This document shows positions 13,583 through 28,879 of a DNA stretch of 64,000 bases, one piece after another. Each line of letters begins with the position of its first letter. Position 1 is the stretch's first letter. The DNA lies in assembly GCF_051014445.1 (NCBI RefSeq), contig NW_027488366.1, positions 22,338,001 to 22,402,000 on the forward strand. The letters are read 5' to 3'. The stretch comes from Colletes latitarsis (taxonomy: Eukaryota; Arthropoda; Insecta; Hymenoptera; Colletidae). The position numbers were made by a program, and so were the translations under genes. The notes below the pieces were generated by a model. That model searched no databases, was not told the DNA's origin, and saw only the letters and a list, made by a program, of their open reading frames with translations.

Positions 13583-16500
13583 CACATCAGGGTCATACTT
13601 TCGCGTTTTTCACATACTTGTTGAACAGATCCTGGGTTTTTTTCTCGTTTGGATCACGTAGTAATGTGGCACCACACTGAAACAGTCGATTAAACCTGGT
13701 TTCGATCAATATTTTAGGGGATAACGCAGGTTAGGTCTGGGATAGGTCTGGGAATTGCCCTCATCAGACTCACACTTTCGCACACTTCACATACTGGTTG
13801 AACAGATCCCGGGTTATTTTCTGGTTCGGATCACGTAGTAATGTGGTACCACACTGAAACAGTCCATTAAACCTGGTTTCGATCAATATCTTTGAGGATA
13901 ACGCATGTTAGGTCTGGGTTAGGTCTAGGATTTGCCCTCATCAGGCTCATACTTTCGCATATTTCTCATACTTCATGGCTAGATCCTGGGCTATTTCTGG
14001 ATTGCATGACGTAGTAATGTAGTACCACACTGATACAGTCAACTAAACCTGGTTTCCATCAATATTTTAGAGGATAACGCATGTTATGTGTAGGTTAGGC
14101 CTGGGATTTGCCCTCATCAGGCTCATACTTTCGCATATTTCTAATACTTCATGGCTAGATCCTGGGCTCTTTCTGGATTGGATCGCGTAGTAATGTGGTA
14201 CCACACTGAAACAGTCCATTAAACCTGGTTTCGATCAATATTTTTGAGGATAACACATGTTTGGTCTAGGTTAGGTCTGGGATTTGCTCTCATCAGGCTC
14301 ATTCTTTCGCATATTTCTCATACTTGATGGCTAGATCCTGAGCTTTTTCTGGATTGGATCACTTAGTAATGTAGAACCACACTGAAACAGTAAATTAACT
14401 CTGGTTTCGATCACTATTTTAGAGGATAACGCATGTTAGGTCTAGGTTAGCCCTGGGATTTTCACTCATCAGACTCATACTTTCGCATTCCTCTCATACT
14501 CGTTGAACGGATCTTGGGTTTTTTCTGGTTTGGAATACGTAGTAATGTGGTACCACACCGAAACAGTCGATTAAACCAGGTTTCGATCAATATTTTTGAG
14601 GATAACGCATGTTAGGTCTAGGTTAGGCCAGGGATTTTCACTCATCAGACTCATACTTTCGCATTGTTCACATACTTGTTGAACGGATCCCGGGTTTTTT
14701 CTGGTTTGGATCACGTTGTAATGTGGGACCACACTGAAACAATCAACTAAACCTGGTGTTGATAAATATTTTAGAGGATAACGTATGTTAGGTTTGGGTT
14801 AGGTTTAGGATTTGCCCTCAGCAGGCTCATACTTTCGCATATTTCTCATACTTCATGGCTAGATACTGGGCTGTTTCTGGATTGTATCACGTAGTAATGT
14901 GGTACCACGCTGAAACAGTCAATTAAACCTGGTTTCGATCAATATTTTAGAGAATAATTCATGTTAGGTCTAGGTTAGGTCCGGGATTTGCTCTCATCAA
15001 GCTCGTTGTTTCGCATATTTCTCATACTTGATGGCTGGATCCTGGGCTTTTTCTGGATTGCATCATGTAGTAATGTGGTACCACGCTGAAACAGTCAATT
15101 AAACCTGGTTTCGATCAATATTTTAGAGGATAACGCAAGTTAGGTCTGGCATAGGTCTGGGATTCGCCCTCATCAGGCTCATACTTTCGCGTTTTTCACA
15201 TACTTGGTGAACAGATCCTGGGTTTTTTCTGGTTTGTATCACGTAGTAGTGTGGTACCACACTGAAACAGTCCATTAAACCTGGTTTGGATCAATATTTT
15301 GGAGGATAACGCATGTTAGGTCTCGGTTAGCCCTGGGATTTTCACTCATCAGACTCATACTTTCGCATTCCTCTCATACTTGTTGAACTGATCCTGGGTT
15401 TTTTCTGGTTTGGATCACGTAGTAATGTGGTACCACACTGAAACAGTCGATTAAACCTGGTTTCGATCAATATTTTAGAGGATAACGCAAGTTAAGTCTG
15501 GGATTGGTCTGGGATTTGACATCATCAGACTCATACTTTCGCATTCTTCACATATTTGTTGAACAGATCCTGCGTTTTTTCTGGTATGGATCCCGTAGTA
15601 GTGTGCTACCACACTGAAACAGTCCATTAAACCTGGTTTCGCTCAATATTTTAGAGGATAACGCATGTTAGGTCAAGGTTAGGTCTAAGATTTGCCCTCA
15701 TCAGGCTCACAGTTTCGCGTTTTTCACATACTTGTTGAACAGATCCTGGGTTTTTTCTGGTTTGGCTCACGAAGTAGTGTGGTACCACACTGAAACAATC
15801 AATTAAACCTGGTCTTGATAAATATTTTAGAGGATAACGCATGTTAGGTTTGGGTTAGGTTTAGGATTTGCCCTCAGCAGGCTCATACTTTCGCATATCT
15901 CTCATACTTCATGGCTAGATCCTGGGCTGTTTCTGGATTGTATCACGTAGTAATGTGGTACCACGCTGAAACAGTCAATTAAACCTGGTTTCGATCAATA
16001 TTTTAGAGAATAATTCATGTTAGGTCTAGGTTAGGTCTGGGATTTGCTCTCATCAGCCTCGTTCTTTCGCATATTTCTCATACTTGATGGCTAGATCCAG
16101 GGCTTTTTCTGGATTGCATCACGTAGTAATGAAGTACAACACTGAAACAGTCAATTAAACCTGGTTTCCATCAATATCTTAGAGGACAACGCAAGTTAGG
16201 TCTGGGATAGGTCTGGGATTTGCCCTCATCAGGCTCATACTTTCGCGTTTTTCACATACCTGTTGAACAGATCCTGGGTTTTTTCTGGTTTGGATCACGT
16301 AGTAGTGTGGTACCACACTGAAACAGTCCATTAAACCTGGTTTGGATCAATATTTTAGAGGATAACGCATGTTAGGTCTAGGTTAGGTCTGGGATTTTCT
16401 CTCATCAGACTCATACTTTCGCATTCTTCACATACTTGTTGAGCGGATACTGGGTTTTTTCTGGTTTGGTTCACGTAGTAATGTGGTACCACACTGAAAC

Positions 16501-18463
16501 AGTCGATTAAACCTGGTTTCGATGAATATTTTAGAGGATAACGCAAGTTAGGTCTGGGATAGGTCTGGGATTTGACCTCATCAGACTCATACTTTCGCAC
16601 TCTTCACATACTTGTTGAACGGATCCTGGGTTTTTTCTGGTTTGGATCACGTAGTAATGTGGGACCATACAGAAACAGTCAATTAAACCTGGTTTCGATC
16701 AATATTTCAGAGAATAATTCATGTTAGGTCTAGATTAGGACGGGGATTTGCTCTTATCAGGCTCATTCTGTCGCATATTTCTCATACATGTTGAATAGAT
16801 CCTGGGCTTTTTCTGGATTGCATCACGTAGTAATGTAGTACCACACTGAAACAGTTAATGAAACCTGGTTTCCATCAATATTTTAGAGGACAACGCATGT
16901 TAGGTCTAGGTAAGGCCTGAGATTTTCACTGATCAGACTCATACTTTCGCATTCTTCACATACTTGTTGAACGGATCCTGGGTTTTTTCTGGTTTGGAAC
17001 ACGTAGTAATGTGGTAACACACTGAAACATTCAATTAAACCTGGTCTTGTTAAATATTTTAGAGAATAACGCATGTTAGGTCTGGGTTATGTCTAGGATT
17101 TGCCCTCATCAGGCTCATTCTTTCGCATATTTCTCATACTTCATGGCTGGATCCTGGGCTATTTCTGGATTGGATCACGTAGTAATGTGGTACCACACTG
17201 AAACAGTCAATTAAACCTGGTTTCGATTAATATTTTAGAGAATAATTCATGTTAGGTCTGGGTTACGTCTGGGATTTGCTCTCATCAGGCTCATTCTTTC
17301 GCATATTTCTCATACTTGATGGCTAGATCCTGGGCTTTTTCTGGTTTGGTTCACGTAGTAATGTGGTACCACACTGAAACATTCAATAAAACCTGGTCTT
17401 GAAAAATATTTTAGAGGATAACGCATGTTAGGTCTGGGTCAGGTCTAGAATTTCCCCACATCATGCTCATACTTTCGCATCCTTCTCATACATCATGGCT
17501 ACATCCTGGGCTATTTCTGGATTGTATCACGTAGTAATGTGGTACCACGCAGAAACAGTCAATTAAACCTGGTTTCGATCAATATTTTTGAGGATAACGC
17601 AAGTTAGGTCTGGGATAGGTCTGGGATTCGCCCTCATCAGGCTCATACTTTCGCGTTTTTCACATACTTGTTGAACTGATCCTGGGTTTTTTCTGGTTTG
17701 GGTCAGGTAGTAATGTGGTACCACACTGAAACAGTCCGTTAAACCTGGTTTCGATCAATATTTTATAGAATAATTCATGTTAGGTCTAGATTTGGTCTGG
17801 CATTTGCTCTCATCAGGCTCATTCTTTCGCATATTTCTCATACTTGATGGCTTGATCCTGGGCATTTTCTGGATTGCATCACGTAGTAATGTAGTACCAC
17901 ACTGAAATAGTTAATTAAACCTGGTTTCCATCAATATTTTAGAGGACAACGCAACTTAGGTCTGGGATAGGTCTGGGATTTGCCCTCACCGGGACATACT
18001 TTCGCATTTTTCACATACATGTTGAACAGATCCTGGGTTTTTTCTGGATTGGATCGCGCACTAATGTGGTACCACACTGAAACAGTCCACTAAACCTGGT
18101 TTCGATCAATAGTTTAGAGGACAGCGCATGTTACGTCTAGGTTGGGCCTGGGATTTGCCCTTATCAGGGTCATACTTTCGCAGTTTCAACATACATGTTG
18201 ACCTGATCGAGGGTTTTTTCTGCTTTGGATCACGTAGTAAAGTGGTACCACTCTGAAGCAGTCCATTAAACCTGGTTTGGGTCAATATTTTAGAGGATAA
18301 CGCATGTTAGGTCTAGGTTAGCCCTGGGATTTTCACTCATCAGACTCATACTTTCGCATTCTTCACATACTTGTTGAACTGATCCTGGGTTTTTTCTGGT
18401 TTGGTTCACCTAGTCATGTATTACCACACTGAGACAGTCCATTAAACCTGGTTTCGATCAATA

Positions 18464-19215
18464 TTTTAGAGAAGAATTCATGTTAGGTCTAGGTTAGGTC
18501 TGGGATTTGCTCTCATCAGGCTTGTACTTTCGCATATTTCTCATACTTCATGGCTAGATCCTGGGCTATTTCTGGATTGGGTCTCGCAGTAATGTGGCAC
18601 CACACTAAAACAGTCAATTAAAGCTGGTTTCGACCAATATTTTAGAGGATAACGCATGTTAGGTCTGGGTTAGGTCTAGAATTTGCCCTCATCAGGCTCA
18701 TACTTTCGCATATTTCTCATACTTCATGGCTAGATCCTGGGCTATTTCTGGATTGTATCACGTAGTAATGTGGTACCACACTGAAACAGTCCAGTAAACC
18801 TGGTTTCGATCAATATTTTTGAGGATAACACATGTTAGGTCTAGGTTAGGTCTGGGATTTGCTCTCATCAGGCTCATTCTTTCGCATATTTCTCATACTT
18901 GGTGGCTAGATCCTGAGCTTTTTCTGGATTGGATCACGTAGTAATGTAGAACCACACTGAAACAGTCAATTAACTCTGGTTTCGATCACTATTTTAGAGG
19001 ATAACGCATGTTAGGTCTGGGATAGGTCTGGGATTTTCTCTCATCAGACTCATACTTTCGCATTCCTCTCATACTTGTTGAACGGATCCTGTGTTCTTTC
19101 TGGTTTGGATCACGTAGTGATGTGGTACCACACTGAAACAGTCCATTAAACCTGGTTTCGATCAATATTTTAGAGGATAGCGCATGTTAGGTCTAGGTTA
19201 GGCCTGGGATTTGCC
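18464..19215 (+). repeat. Segmental duplicate, copy 2 (partner ~12831-13582)
   Basis: Second copy of the block at 12831. It carries TTAGAGAAGAATTCATG where copy 1 has TTAGAGAATAATTCATG, and the consensus sequence at the monomer that is patched in copy 1. Confidence 0.8.
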
Positions 19216-22200
19216 CTCATCAGACTCATACTTTCGCACACTTCACATACTCCTTGACAAGATCCTGGGTTTTTTTCTGGTTTGGATCACGTAGTAATGT
19301 GGTACCACACTGAAACAGTCCATTAAACCTGGTTTCGATCAATATTTTAGATGATAACGCATGTTAGGTCTGGGATAGGTCTAGAATTTGCCCTCATCAG
19401 GCTCATACTTTCGCATATTTTTCATACTTGATGGCTAGATCCTGGGCTTTTTCTAGATTGGATCACGTAGTAATGTAGTACCACACTGATACAGTCGATT
19501 AACCCTGGTTTCGATCAATATTTTAGAGGATAACGCATGTTAGGTCTAGGTTAGGTCTGTGGATTTGCCCTCATCAGGCTCATACTGTCGCATTTTTCAC
19601 ATTCGAGTTGAACAGATCCTGGGGTTTTTCTGGCTTGGATCACCTAGTAATGTGGGACCACACTGAGACAGTCCATTAAACCTGGTTTCGATCAATATTT
19701 TAGAGAATAATTCATGTTAGGTCCAGGTTATTTCTGGGATTTGCTCTCATCAGGCTCGTACTTTCGCATATTTCTCATACTCGATGGGCAGATTCTGGGC
19801 TTTTTCTGGTTTGGATCACGTAGTAATGTGGTACCACACGGAAACAGTCCATTAAACCTGGTTTCGATCGATATTTTAGAAGATAACGCATGTTAGGTCT
19901 AGGATAGGCCTGAGATTTGCCCTCATCAGACACATAATTTCGCATTCTTTACGTACTTGTTGAACAGCTCCTGGGTTTTTTTCTGGTTTGGATCACGTAG
20001 TAGTGTGGTACCGCACCGAAACAGTCAATTAAACCAGGTTTCGATCAATATTTTAGAGGATAACGCAAGTTAGGTATGGGACAGGTCTGGGATTTGCCCT
20101 CATCAGACTCATACTTTCGCACACTTCTCATACTCGTTGACAAGATCCTGGGTTTTTTTCTGGTTTGAATCACGTAGTAATGTGGTACCACACTGAAACA
20201 GTCGATTAAACCTGGTTTCGATCAATATTTTAGAGGATAACGCAAGTTAGGTCTGGGATAAGTCTGGGATTCGCCCTCATCAGGCTCATACTTTCGCGTT
20301 TTTCACATACTTGTTGAACAGATCCTCGGTTTTTTCTGGTTTGGATCACGTAGTAATGTGGTACCACACTGAAAGAGTCCATTAAACCTGGTTTCGATGA
20401 ATATTTTAGAGGATAACGCATGTTAGGTCTGGGATAGGTCTAGGATTTGCCCTCATCAGGCTCATACTTTCCCATATTTTTCATACTTCATGGCTAGATC
20501 CTGGGCTTTTTCTGGTTTGGATCACGTAGTAATGTGGTACCACACGGAAACAGTCCATTAAACCAGGTTTCGATCGATATTTTAGAAGATAACGCATGTT
20601 AGGTCTAGGTTAGGCCTGGGATTTGACCTCATCAGACTCATACTTTCGCACACTTCACATACTCGTTGAACAGATCCTGGGTTTTTTCTAGTTTGGATCA
20701 CGTAGTAATGTGGTACCACACTGAAACAGTCCATTAAACCTGGTTTCGATCAATATTTTTGAGGATAACGCATGTTAGGTCTGGGTTAGGTCTAGGATTT
20801 GCCCTCGTCAGGATCATACTTTCGCATTTTTCACATACTTGTTGAACAGATCCTGGGTTTTGTCTGGTTTGGATCACGTAGTAGTGTGGTACCACACTGA
20901 AACAGTCCATTAAACCTGGTTTGGATCAATATTTTAGAGGATAACGCATGTTAGGTCTAGGTTAGGTCTGGGATTTTCACTCATCAGACTCATACTATCG
21001 CATTCTTCACATACTTGTTGAACAGATCCTGGGTTTTTTCTGGTTTGGATCACGTAGTAGTGTGGTACCACACTGAAACAGTCCATTAAACCTGGTTTGG
21101 ATCAATATTTTAGAGGATAACGCATGTTAGGTCTAGGTTAGGTCTGGGATTTTCACTCATCAGACTCATACTTTCGCATTCTTCACATACTTGTTGAGCG
21201 GATCCTGGGTCTTTTCTGGTTTGGTTCACGTAGTAATGTGGTACCACACTGAAACAGTCGATTAAACCTGGTTTCGAACAATATTTTAGAGGATAACGCA
21301 AGTTAGGTCTGGGATAGGTCTGGGATTTGACCTCATCAGACTCATACTTTCGCATTCTTCACATACCTGTTGAACGGATCCTGGGTTTTTACTAGTTTGG
21401 ATGACGTAGTAATGAAGTGCAACACTGAAACAGTCAATTAAACCTGGTTTCCATCAATATTTTAGAGGACAACGCATGTTAGGTCTAGGTTAGGCCTGGG
21501 ATTTGCCCACATCAGGGACATACTTTTGCAGTTTTAACATATATGTTGACCTGATCGAGGGTTTTTTCTGCTTTGGATCACGCAGTAAAGTGGTACCACA
21601 CTGAAACAGTCCATTAAACCTGGCTTGGATCAATATTTTAGAGGATAACGCATGTTAGGTCTAGGTTAGCCCTGGGATTTTCACTCATCAGACTCATACT
21701 TTAGCATTCTTCACATACTTGTTGAACAGATACAGGGTTTTTTCTGGTTTGGTTCACGTAGTAATGTGGTACCACACTGAAACATTCAATTAAACCTGGT
21801 CTTGATAAATATTTTAGAGGATAACGCATGGTAGGTTTGGGTTAGGTCTTGGATTTGCCCTCATCAGGCTCATACTTTCGCATATTTCTCATACTTCATG
21901 GCTAGACCCTGGGCTGTTTCTGGATTGTATCACGTAGTAATGTGGTACCACGCTGAAACAATCAATTATACCTTATTTCGATCAATATTTTAGTGGATAA
22001 CGCAAGTTAGGTCTGGGTTAGGTCTGGGTTTCGCCCTCATCAGGCTCATACTTTCGCATTCTTCACATACTTGTTGGACGGATCCTGGGTTTTTACGGGT
22101 TAGGATCACGTAGTAATGTGGTACCACACTGAAACATTCAATTAAACCTGGTCTTGATAAATATTTTAGAGGATAACGCATGTTAGCTCTGGGATAGTTC

Positions 22201-23730
22201 TGGGATTTGCCCTCATCAGACTCATACTTTCGCACACTTCACATACTCGTTGAACAGATCCTGGGTTATTTTCTGGTTTGGATCACATAGTAATGTGGTA
22301 CCACACTGAAACAGACGATTAAACCAGATTTCGATCAATATTTTTGAGGATAACGCATGTTAGGTCTAGGTTAGGCCGGGGTTTTTCACTCATCACACTC
22401 ATACTTTCGCATTCTTCACATAGTTGTTGAACGGATCCTGGGTTTTTACTGGTTTGGATCACGTAGTAACGAAGTGCAACACTGAAACAGTCAATTAAAC
22501 CTGGTTTCCATCAATATTTTAGAGAATAATTCATGTTAGGTCTAGGTTAGGTCTGGGATTTGCTCTCATCAGGCTCATTCTTTCGCATATTTCTCATACT
22601 TGATGGCTAGATCCTGGGCTTTTTCTGGATTGCATCACGTAGTAATGAAGTACAACACTGAAACAGTCGATTAAACCTGGTTTCCATCAATATCTTAGAG
22701 GACAACGCAAGTTAGGTCTTGGATAGGTCTGGGATTTGCCCTCATCAGGCTCATACTTTCGCGTTTTTCACATACTTGTTGAACAGATCCTGGGTTTTTT
22801 CCGGTTTGGGTCACGTAGTAGTGTGGTACCACACTGAAACAGTCCACTAAACCTGGTTTGGATCAATATTTTAGAGAATAACGCAAGGTAGGTCTGGGAT
22901 AGGTCTGGGATTCGCCCTCATCAGGCTCATACATTCGCATATTTCTCATACTTCATGGCTAGATCCTGGGCTGTTTCTGGATTGCATCACGTAGTAATGA
23001 AGTACAACACTGAAACAGTCAATTAAACCTGGTTTCCATCAATATCTTAGAGGACAACGCAAGTTAGGTCTGGGATAGGTCTGGGATTTGCCCTCATCAG
23101 GCTCATACTTTCGCGTTTTTCACATACTTGCTGAACAGATCCTGGTTTTTTTCTGGTTTGGATCACGTAGTAGTGTGGTACCACACTGAAACAGTCCATT
23201 AAACCTGGTTTGGATCAATATTTTAGAGGATAACGCATGTTAGGTCTAGGTTAGGTCTGGGATTTTCACTCATCAGACTCATACTTTCGCATTCTTCAGA
23301 TACTTTTTGAACGGATCCTGGGTTTTTACTGGTTTGGATCACGTAGTAATGTGGTACCACGCTGAAACATTCAATTAAACCTGGTCTTGATAAATATTTT
23401 AGAGGATGACGCATGTTAGGTCTGGGTTAGGTCTAGGATTTGCCTCCATCAGGCTCATACTTTCGCATATTTCTCATACTTCATGGCTGGATCCTGGGCT
23501 ATTTCTGGATTGGGTCACGTAGTAATGTGGTACCTCCTGAAACAATCAATTAAACCTGGTCATGATAAGTATTTTAGAGAATAATTCATGTTAGGTCTAG
23601 GTTAGGTCTGGGATTTGCTCTCATCAGACTCATACTTTCGCATTCTTCACATACTTTTTGAACGGATCCTGGGTTTTTTCTGGTTTGGATGATGTAGTAA
23701 TGTGGGACCACACTGAAACAATCAATTAAA

Positions 23731-24210
23731 CCTGGTATTGATAATTATTTTAGAGGATAACGCATGTTAGGTCTGGGATAGGTCTGGGATTTGCCCTCAT
23801 CAGACTCATACTTTCGCACACTTCGCATACTCGTTGAACAGATCCTGGGTTATTTTCTGGTTTGGATCACATAGTAATGTGGTACCACACTGAAACAGTC
23901 GAATAAACCAGGTTTCGAGGATAACGCATGTTAGGTCTAGGTTAGGCCGGGGTTTTTCACACATCAGACTCATACTTTCGCATTCCTCACATACTTGTTG
24001 AACGGATCCTGGGTTTTAACTGGTCTGGATCACGTAGAAATGTGGTACCACACTGAAACATTCAATTAAACCTGGTCTTGATAAATATTTTAGAGGATGA
24101 CGCATGTTAGGTGTGGGTTAGGTCTAGGATTTGCCACCATCAGGCTCATACTTTCGCATATATCTCATACTTTATGGCTGGATCCTGGGCTATTTCTGGA
24201 TTGGATCACG
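23731..24210 (+). repeat. Duplicate block with a 13-bp monomer deletion, copy 1 (partner ~29705-30190)
   Basis: About 480 bp shared with 29705-30190 at offset 5,974 bp. Both copies contain AACAGTCGAATAAACC and a deletion that joins GGTTTCGA directly to GGATAACGCATG, removing the ATCAATATTTTTG part of the AT-rich block (junction at ~23917 here and ~29890 in the partner). A shared indel of this kind is strong evidence of common descent. Confidence 0.85.
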
Positions 24211-24289
24211 TAGTAATGTGGTACCACACTGAAATTGTCAATTAAACCTGGTTTTGATCAATATTTTAGAGAATAATTCGTGTTATGTC

Positions 24290-26556
24290 TAGGTTAGGTC
24301 TGGGATTTGCTCTCATCAGGCTCATTCTTTCGCATATTTCTCATACTTGATGGCTAGATCCTGGGCTTTTTCTGGATTGCATCACGTAGTAATGAAGTAC
24401 AACACTGAAACAGTCAATTAAACCTGGTTTCCATCAATATTTTAGAGGACAACGCATGTTAGGTCTAGGTTAGGCCTCGGATTTGCCCTCATCAGGGTCA
24501 TACTTCCGCAGTTTTTACATACATGATGACCTGAGCGAGGGTTTTTTCTGCTTTGGATCACGTAGTGAAGTGGTACCACACTGAAACAGTCCATTAAACC
24601 TGGTTTGGATCAATATTTTAGAGGATAACGCATGTTAGGTCTGGGTTAGCCCTGGGATTTTCACTCATCAGACTCATACTTTCGCATTCTTCACATACTT
24701 GTTGATCGGATCCTGGGTTTTTTCTGGTTTGGATCACGTAGTAATGTGGGACCACACTGAAACAATCAATTAAACCTGGTCATGATATCTATTTTAGAGG
24801 ATAACGCATGTTAGGTCTGGGATAGGTCTGGGATTCGCCCACATCAGGCTCATACTTTCGCATATATCTCATACTTGATGGCTAGATCCTGGGCTTTTTC
24901 TGGATTGCATCACGTAGTAATGAAGTACAACACTGAAACAGTCAATTAAACCTGGTTTCCATCAATATCATAGAGGACAACGCAAGTTAGGTCAGGGATA
25001 GGTCTGGGATTTGCCCTCATCAGGCTCACACTTTCGCGTTTTTCACATACTTGTTGAACAGATCCTGGGTTTTTTCCGGTTTGGGTCACGTAGTAGCGTG
25101 TTACCACACTGAAACAGTCGATTAAACCTGGTTTCGATCAATAGTCTTGAGGATAACGCATGTTAGGTCTAGGTTAGGCCGGGGATTTTCACTCATCAGA
25201 CTCATACTTTCGCATTCTTCACATACTTGTTGAACGGATCCTGGGTTTTTTCTGGTTTGGATCACGTAGTAATGTGGGACCACACTGAAGCAGTCAATTA
25301 CACCTGGTTTCGATCAATGTTTTGGAGAATATTTCATGTTAGGTCTAGGTTAGGTCTGGGATTTGCTCTCATCAGGCTCATTCTTTCGCATATTTCTCAT
25401 ACTTGATGGCTAGATCCTGGGCTTTTTCTGGATTGCATCACATAGTAATGAAGTACAACACTGAAACAGTCAATTAAACCTGGTTTCCATCAATATTTTA
25501 GAGGACAACGCATGTTAGGTCTAGGTTAGGCCTGGGATTTGCCCTCATCAGGGTCATACTTCCGCAGTTTTTACATACATGTTGACCTGAGCGAGGGTTT
25601 TTTCTGCTTTGGATCACGTAGTGAAGTGGTACCACACTGAAACAGTCCATTAAACCTGGTTTGGATCAATATTTTAGAGGATAACGCATGTTAGGTCTGG
25701 GTTAGCCCTGGGATTTTCACTCATCAGACTCATACTTTCGCATTCTTCACATACTTGTTGATCGGATCCTGGGTTTTTTCTGGTTTGGATCACGTAGTAA
25801 TGTGGGACCACACTGAAACAATCAATTAAACCTGGTCATGATATCTATTTTAGAGGATAACGCATGTTAGGTCTGGGATAGGTCTGGGATTCGCCCACAT
25901 CAGGCTCATACTTTCGCATATATCTCATACTTGATGGCTAGATCCTGGGCTTTTTCTGGATTGCATCACGTAGTAATGAAGTACAACACTGAAACAGTCA
26001 ATTAAACCTGGTTTCCATCAATATCATAGAGGACAACGCAAGTTAGGTCAGGGATAGGTCTGGGATTTGCCCTCATCAGGCTCACACTTTCGCGTTTTTC
26101 ACATACTTGTTGAACAGATCCTGGGTTTTTTCCGGTTTGGGTCACGTAGTAGTGTGGTACCACACTGAAACAGTCGATTAAACCTGGTTTCGATCAATAG
26201 TTTTGAGGATAACGCATGTTAGGTCTAGGTTAGGCCGGGGATTTTCACTCATCAGACTCATACTTTCGCATTCTTCACATACTTGTTGAACGGATCCTGG
26301 GTTTTTTCTGGTTTGGATCACGTAGTAATGTGGGACCACACTGAAGCAGTCAATTACACCTGGTTTCGATCAATGTTTTGGAGAATATTTCATGTTAGGT
26401 CTAGGTTAGGTCTGGGATTTGCTCTCATCAGGCTCATTCTTTCGCATATTTCTCATACTTCATGGCTAGATCCTGGGCTTTTTCTGGATTGCATCACGTA
26501 GTAATGAAGTACAACACTGAAACAGTCAATTAAACCTGGTTTCCATCAATATCTTA
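24290..26556 (+). repeat. Tandem duplication of a 1,056-bp (6-monomer) unit
   Basis: Positions ~24290-25500 recur at ~25346-26556, offset exactly 1,056 bp at the TACTTCCGCAG mark (24501 and 25557). Other shared marks are CCTGAGCGAGGG, GTAGTGAAGTGG, CATGATATCTATTTTAG, AATATCATAGAGG, CTGAAGCAGTCAATTACACC and GAATATTTCATG. The copies differ at only a few bases. Confidence 0.88.
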
Positions 26557-26689
26557 GAGGACAACGCAAGTTAGGGCTGGGAGAGGTCTGGGATTTGCTC
26601 TCATCAGGCTCATACTTTCGCGTTTTTCACATACTTGTTGAACAGATCCTGGGTTTTTTCTGGTTTGGATCACGTAGTAATGTGGGACC

Positions 26690-27930
26690 ACACTGAAACA
26701 ATCAATTAAACCTGGTCATGACAAATATTTTAGAGGATAACGCATGTTAGGTCTAGGTTAGGTCTGGGATTTTCACTCATCAGACTCATACTTTCGCATT
26801 CTTCACATACTTTCTGAACGGATCCTGGGTTTTTTCTGGTTTGGATCACGTAGTAATGTGGGATCACACTGAAACAATCAATTAAACCTGGTATTGATAA
26901 ATATTTTAGAGGATAACGCATGTTAGGTCTGGGATAGGTCTGGGATTTGCCCTCATCAGACTCATACGTTCGCATTCTTCACATACTTTTTGAACGGATC
27001 CTGGGATTTTTCTGGTTTGGATCACGTAGTAATGTGGGACCACACTGAAACAATCAATTAAACCTGGTCATGATAAATATTTTAGAGGATAACGCATGAT
27101 AGGTCTGGGTTAGGTCTAGGATTTGCCCTCGTCAGACTCATACTTTCGCGTTTTTCACATACTTGTTGAACAGATCCTGGGGTTTTTCTGGTTTGGGTCA
27201 CGTAGTACTGTGGTACCACACTGAAATAGTCGATTAAACCAGGTTTCGATCAATATTTTTGAGGATAACGCATGTTAGGTCTAGGTTAGGCCTGGGATTT
27301 TCACTCATCAGACACATACTTTCGCATTCTTCACATACTTGTTGAACGGATCCTGGGTTTTTTCTGGTTTGGATCACGTAGTAATGTGGGACCACACTGA
27401 AGCAGTCAATTACACCTGGTTTCGATCAATGTTTTGGAGAATATTTCATGTTAGGTCTAGGTTAGGTCTGGGATTTGCTCTCATCAGGCTCATTCTTTCG
27501 CATATTTCTCATACTTGATGGCTAGATCCTGGGCTTTTTCTGGATTGCATCACGTAGCAATGACGTACAACACTGAAACTGTAAATTATACCTGGTTTAC
27601 ATCAATATTTTAGAGGACAACGCATGTCAGGTCTAGGTTAGGCCTGGGGTTTGCCCTCATCAGGGTCATACTTTCGCAGTTTTAACATACATGTTGGCCT
27701 GATCGAGGGTTATTTCTGCTTTGGATCGCGTAGTGAAGTGGTACCACACTGAAGCAGTCCATTAAACCTGGTTTGGATCAATATTTTAGAGGATAACGCA
27801 TGTTAGGTTTGGGTTAGGTCTAGGATTTGCCCTCATCAGGCTCATACTTTCGCATATTTCTCATACTTCATGACTAGATCCTGGGCTGTTTCTGGATTGT
27901 ATCACGTAGTAATGTGGTACCACGCTGAAA
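26690..27930 (+). repeat. Segmental duplicate, copy 1 (partner ~30200-31792)
   Basis: The first ~270 bp match 30200-30470 at offset 3,510 bp. The part from ~26990 matches ~30851 onward at offset 3,862 bp. The second copy therefore carries two extra monomers (~352 bp) in between. Marks are TTTCTGAACGG, GACGTACAACACTGAAACTGTAAATTATACC and CATGACTAGATCC. Confidence 0.82.
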
Positions 27931-28879
27931 CAGTCGATTAAACCAGGTTTCGATCAATAATTTTGAGGATAACGCATGTTAGGTCTAGGTTAGGCCTGGG
28001 ATTTTCACTCATCAGACACATGCTTTCGTATTCTTCACATACTTGTAGAACGGATCCTGGGTTTTTTCTGGTTTGGATCACGTAGCAATGTGGTACCACA
28101 CTGAGACAGTCGATTAAACCTGGTTTCGATCAATATTTTAGAGGATAACGCAAGTTTGGTCTGGGATAGGTCTGGGATTTGCCCTCATCAGGCTCATACT
28201 TTCGCGTTTTTCACATACTTGTTGAACAGATCCTGGGTTTTTTCTGGTTTGGGTCACGTAGTAATGTGGTACCACACTGAAACAGTCGATTAAACCAGGT
28301 TTCGATCAATAATTTTGAGGATAACGCATGTTAGGTCTAGGTTAGGCCTGGGATTTTCACTCATCAGACTCATACTTTCGCGTTCCTCACATGCTTGTTG
28401 AACAGATCCTGGGTTTTTTCTGGTTTGGATCACGTAGCAGTGTGGCACCACACGGAAACAGTCCATCAAACCTGGTTTCGATCAATATTTTTGAGGATAA
28501 CGCATGTTAGGTCTAGGTTAGGCCTGGGATTTTCACTCATCAGACACATGCTTTCGTATTCTTCACATACTTGTTGAACGGATCCTGGGTTTTTTCTGGT
28601 TTGGATCACGTAGTAATGTGGGACCACACTGAAACAGTCAATTAAACCTGGATTCGACCAATATTTCAGAGAATAATTCATGTTAGTTCTAGGTTAGGTC
28701 TGGGATTTGCTCTGATCAGGCTCATTCTTTCGCATATTTCTCATACTTGATGGCTAGATCCTGGGCTATTTCTGGATTGCTTCACGTAGTAATGAAGTGC
28801 AACAATGAAACAGTCAATTAAACCTGGTTTCCATCAATATCTTAGAGGACAACGCAAGTTAGGTCTGTGATATGTCTGG

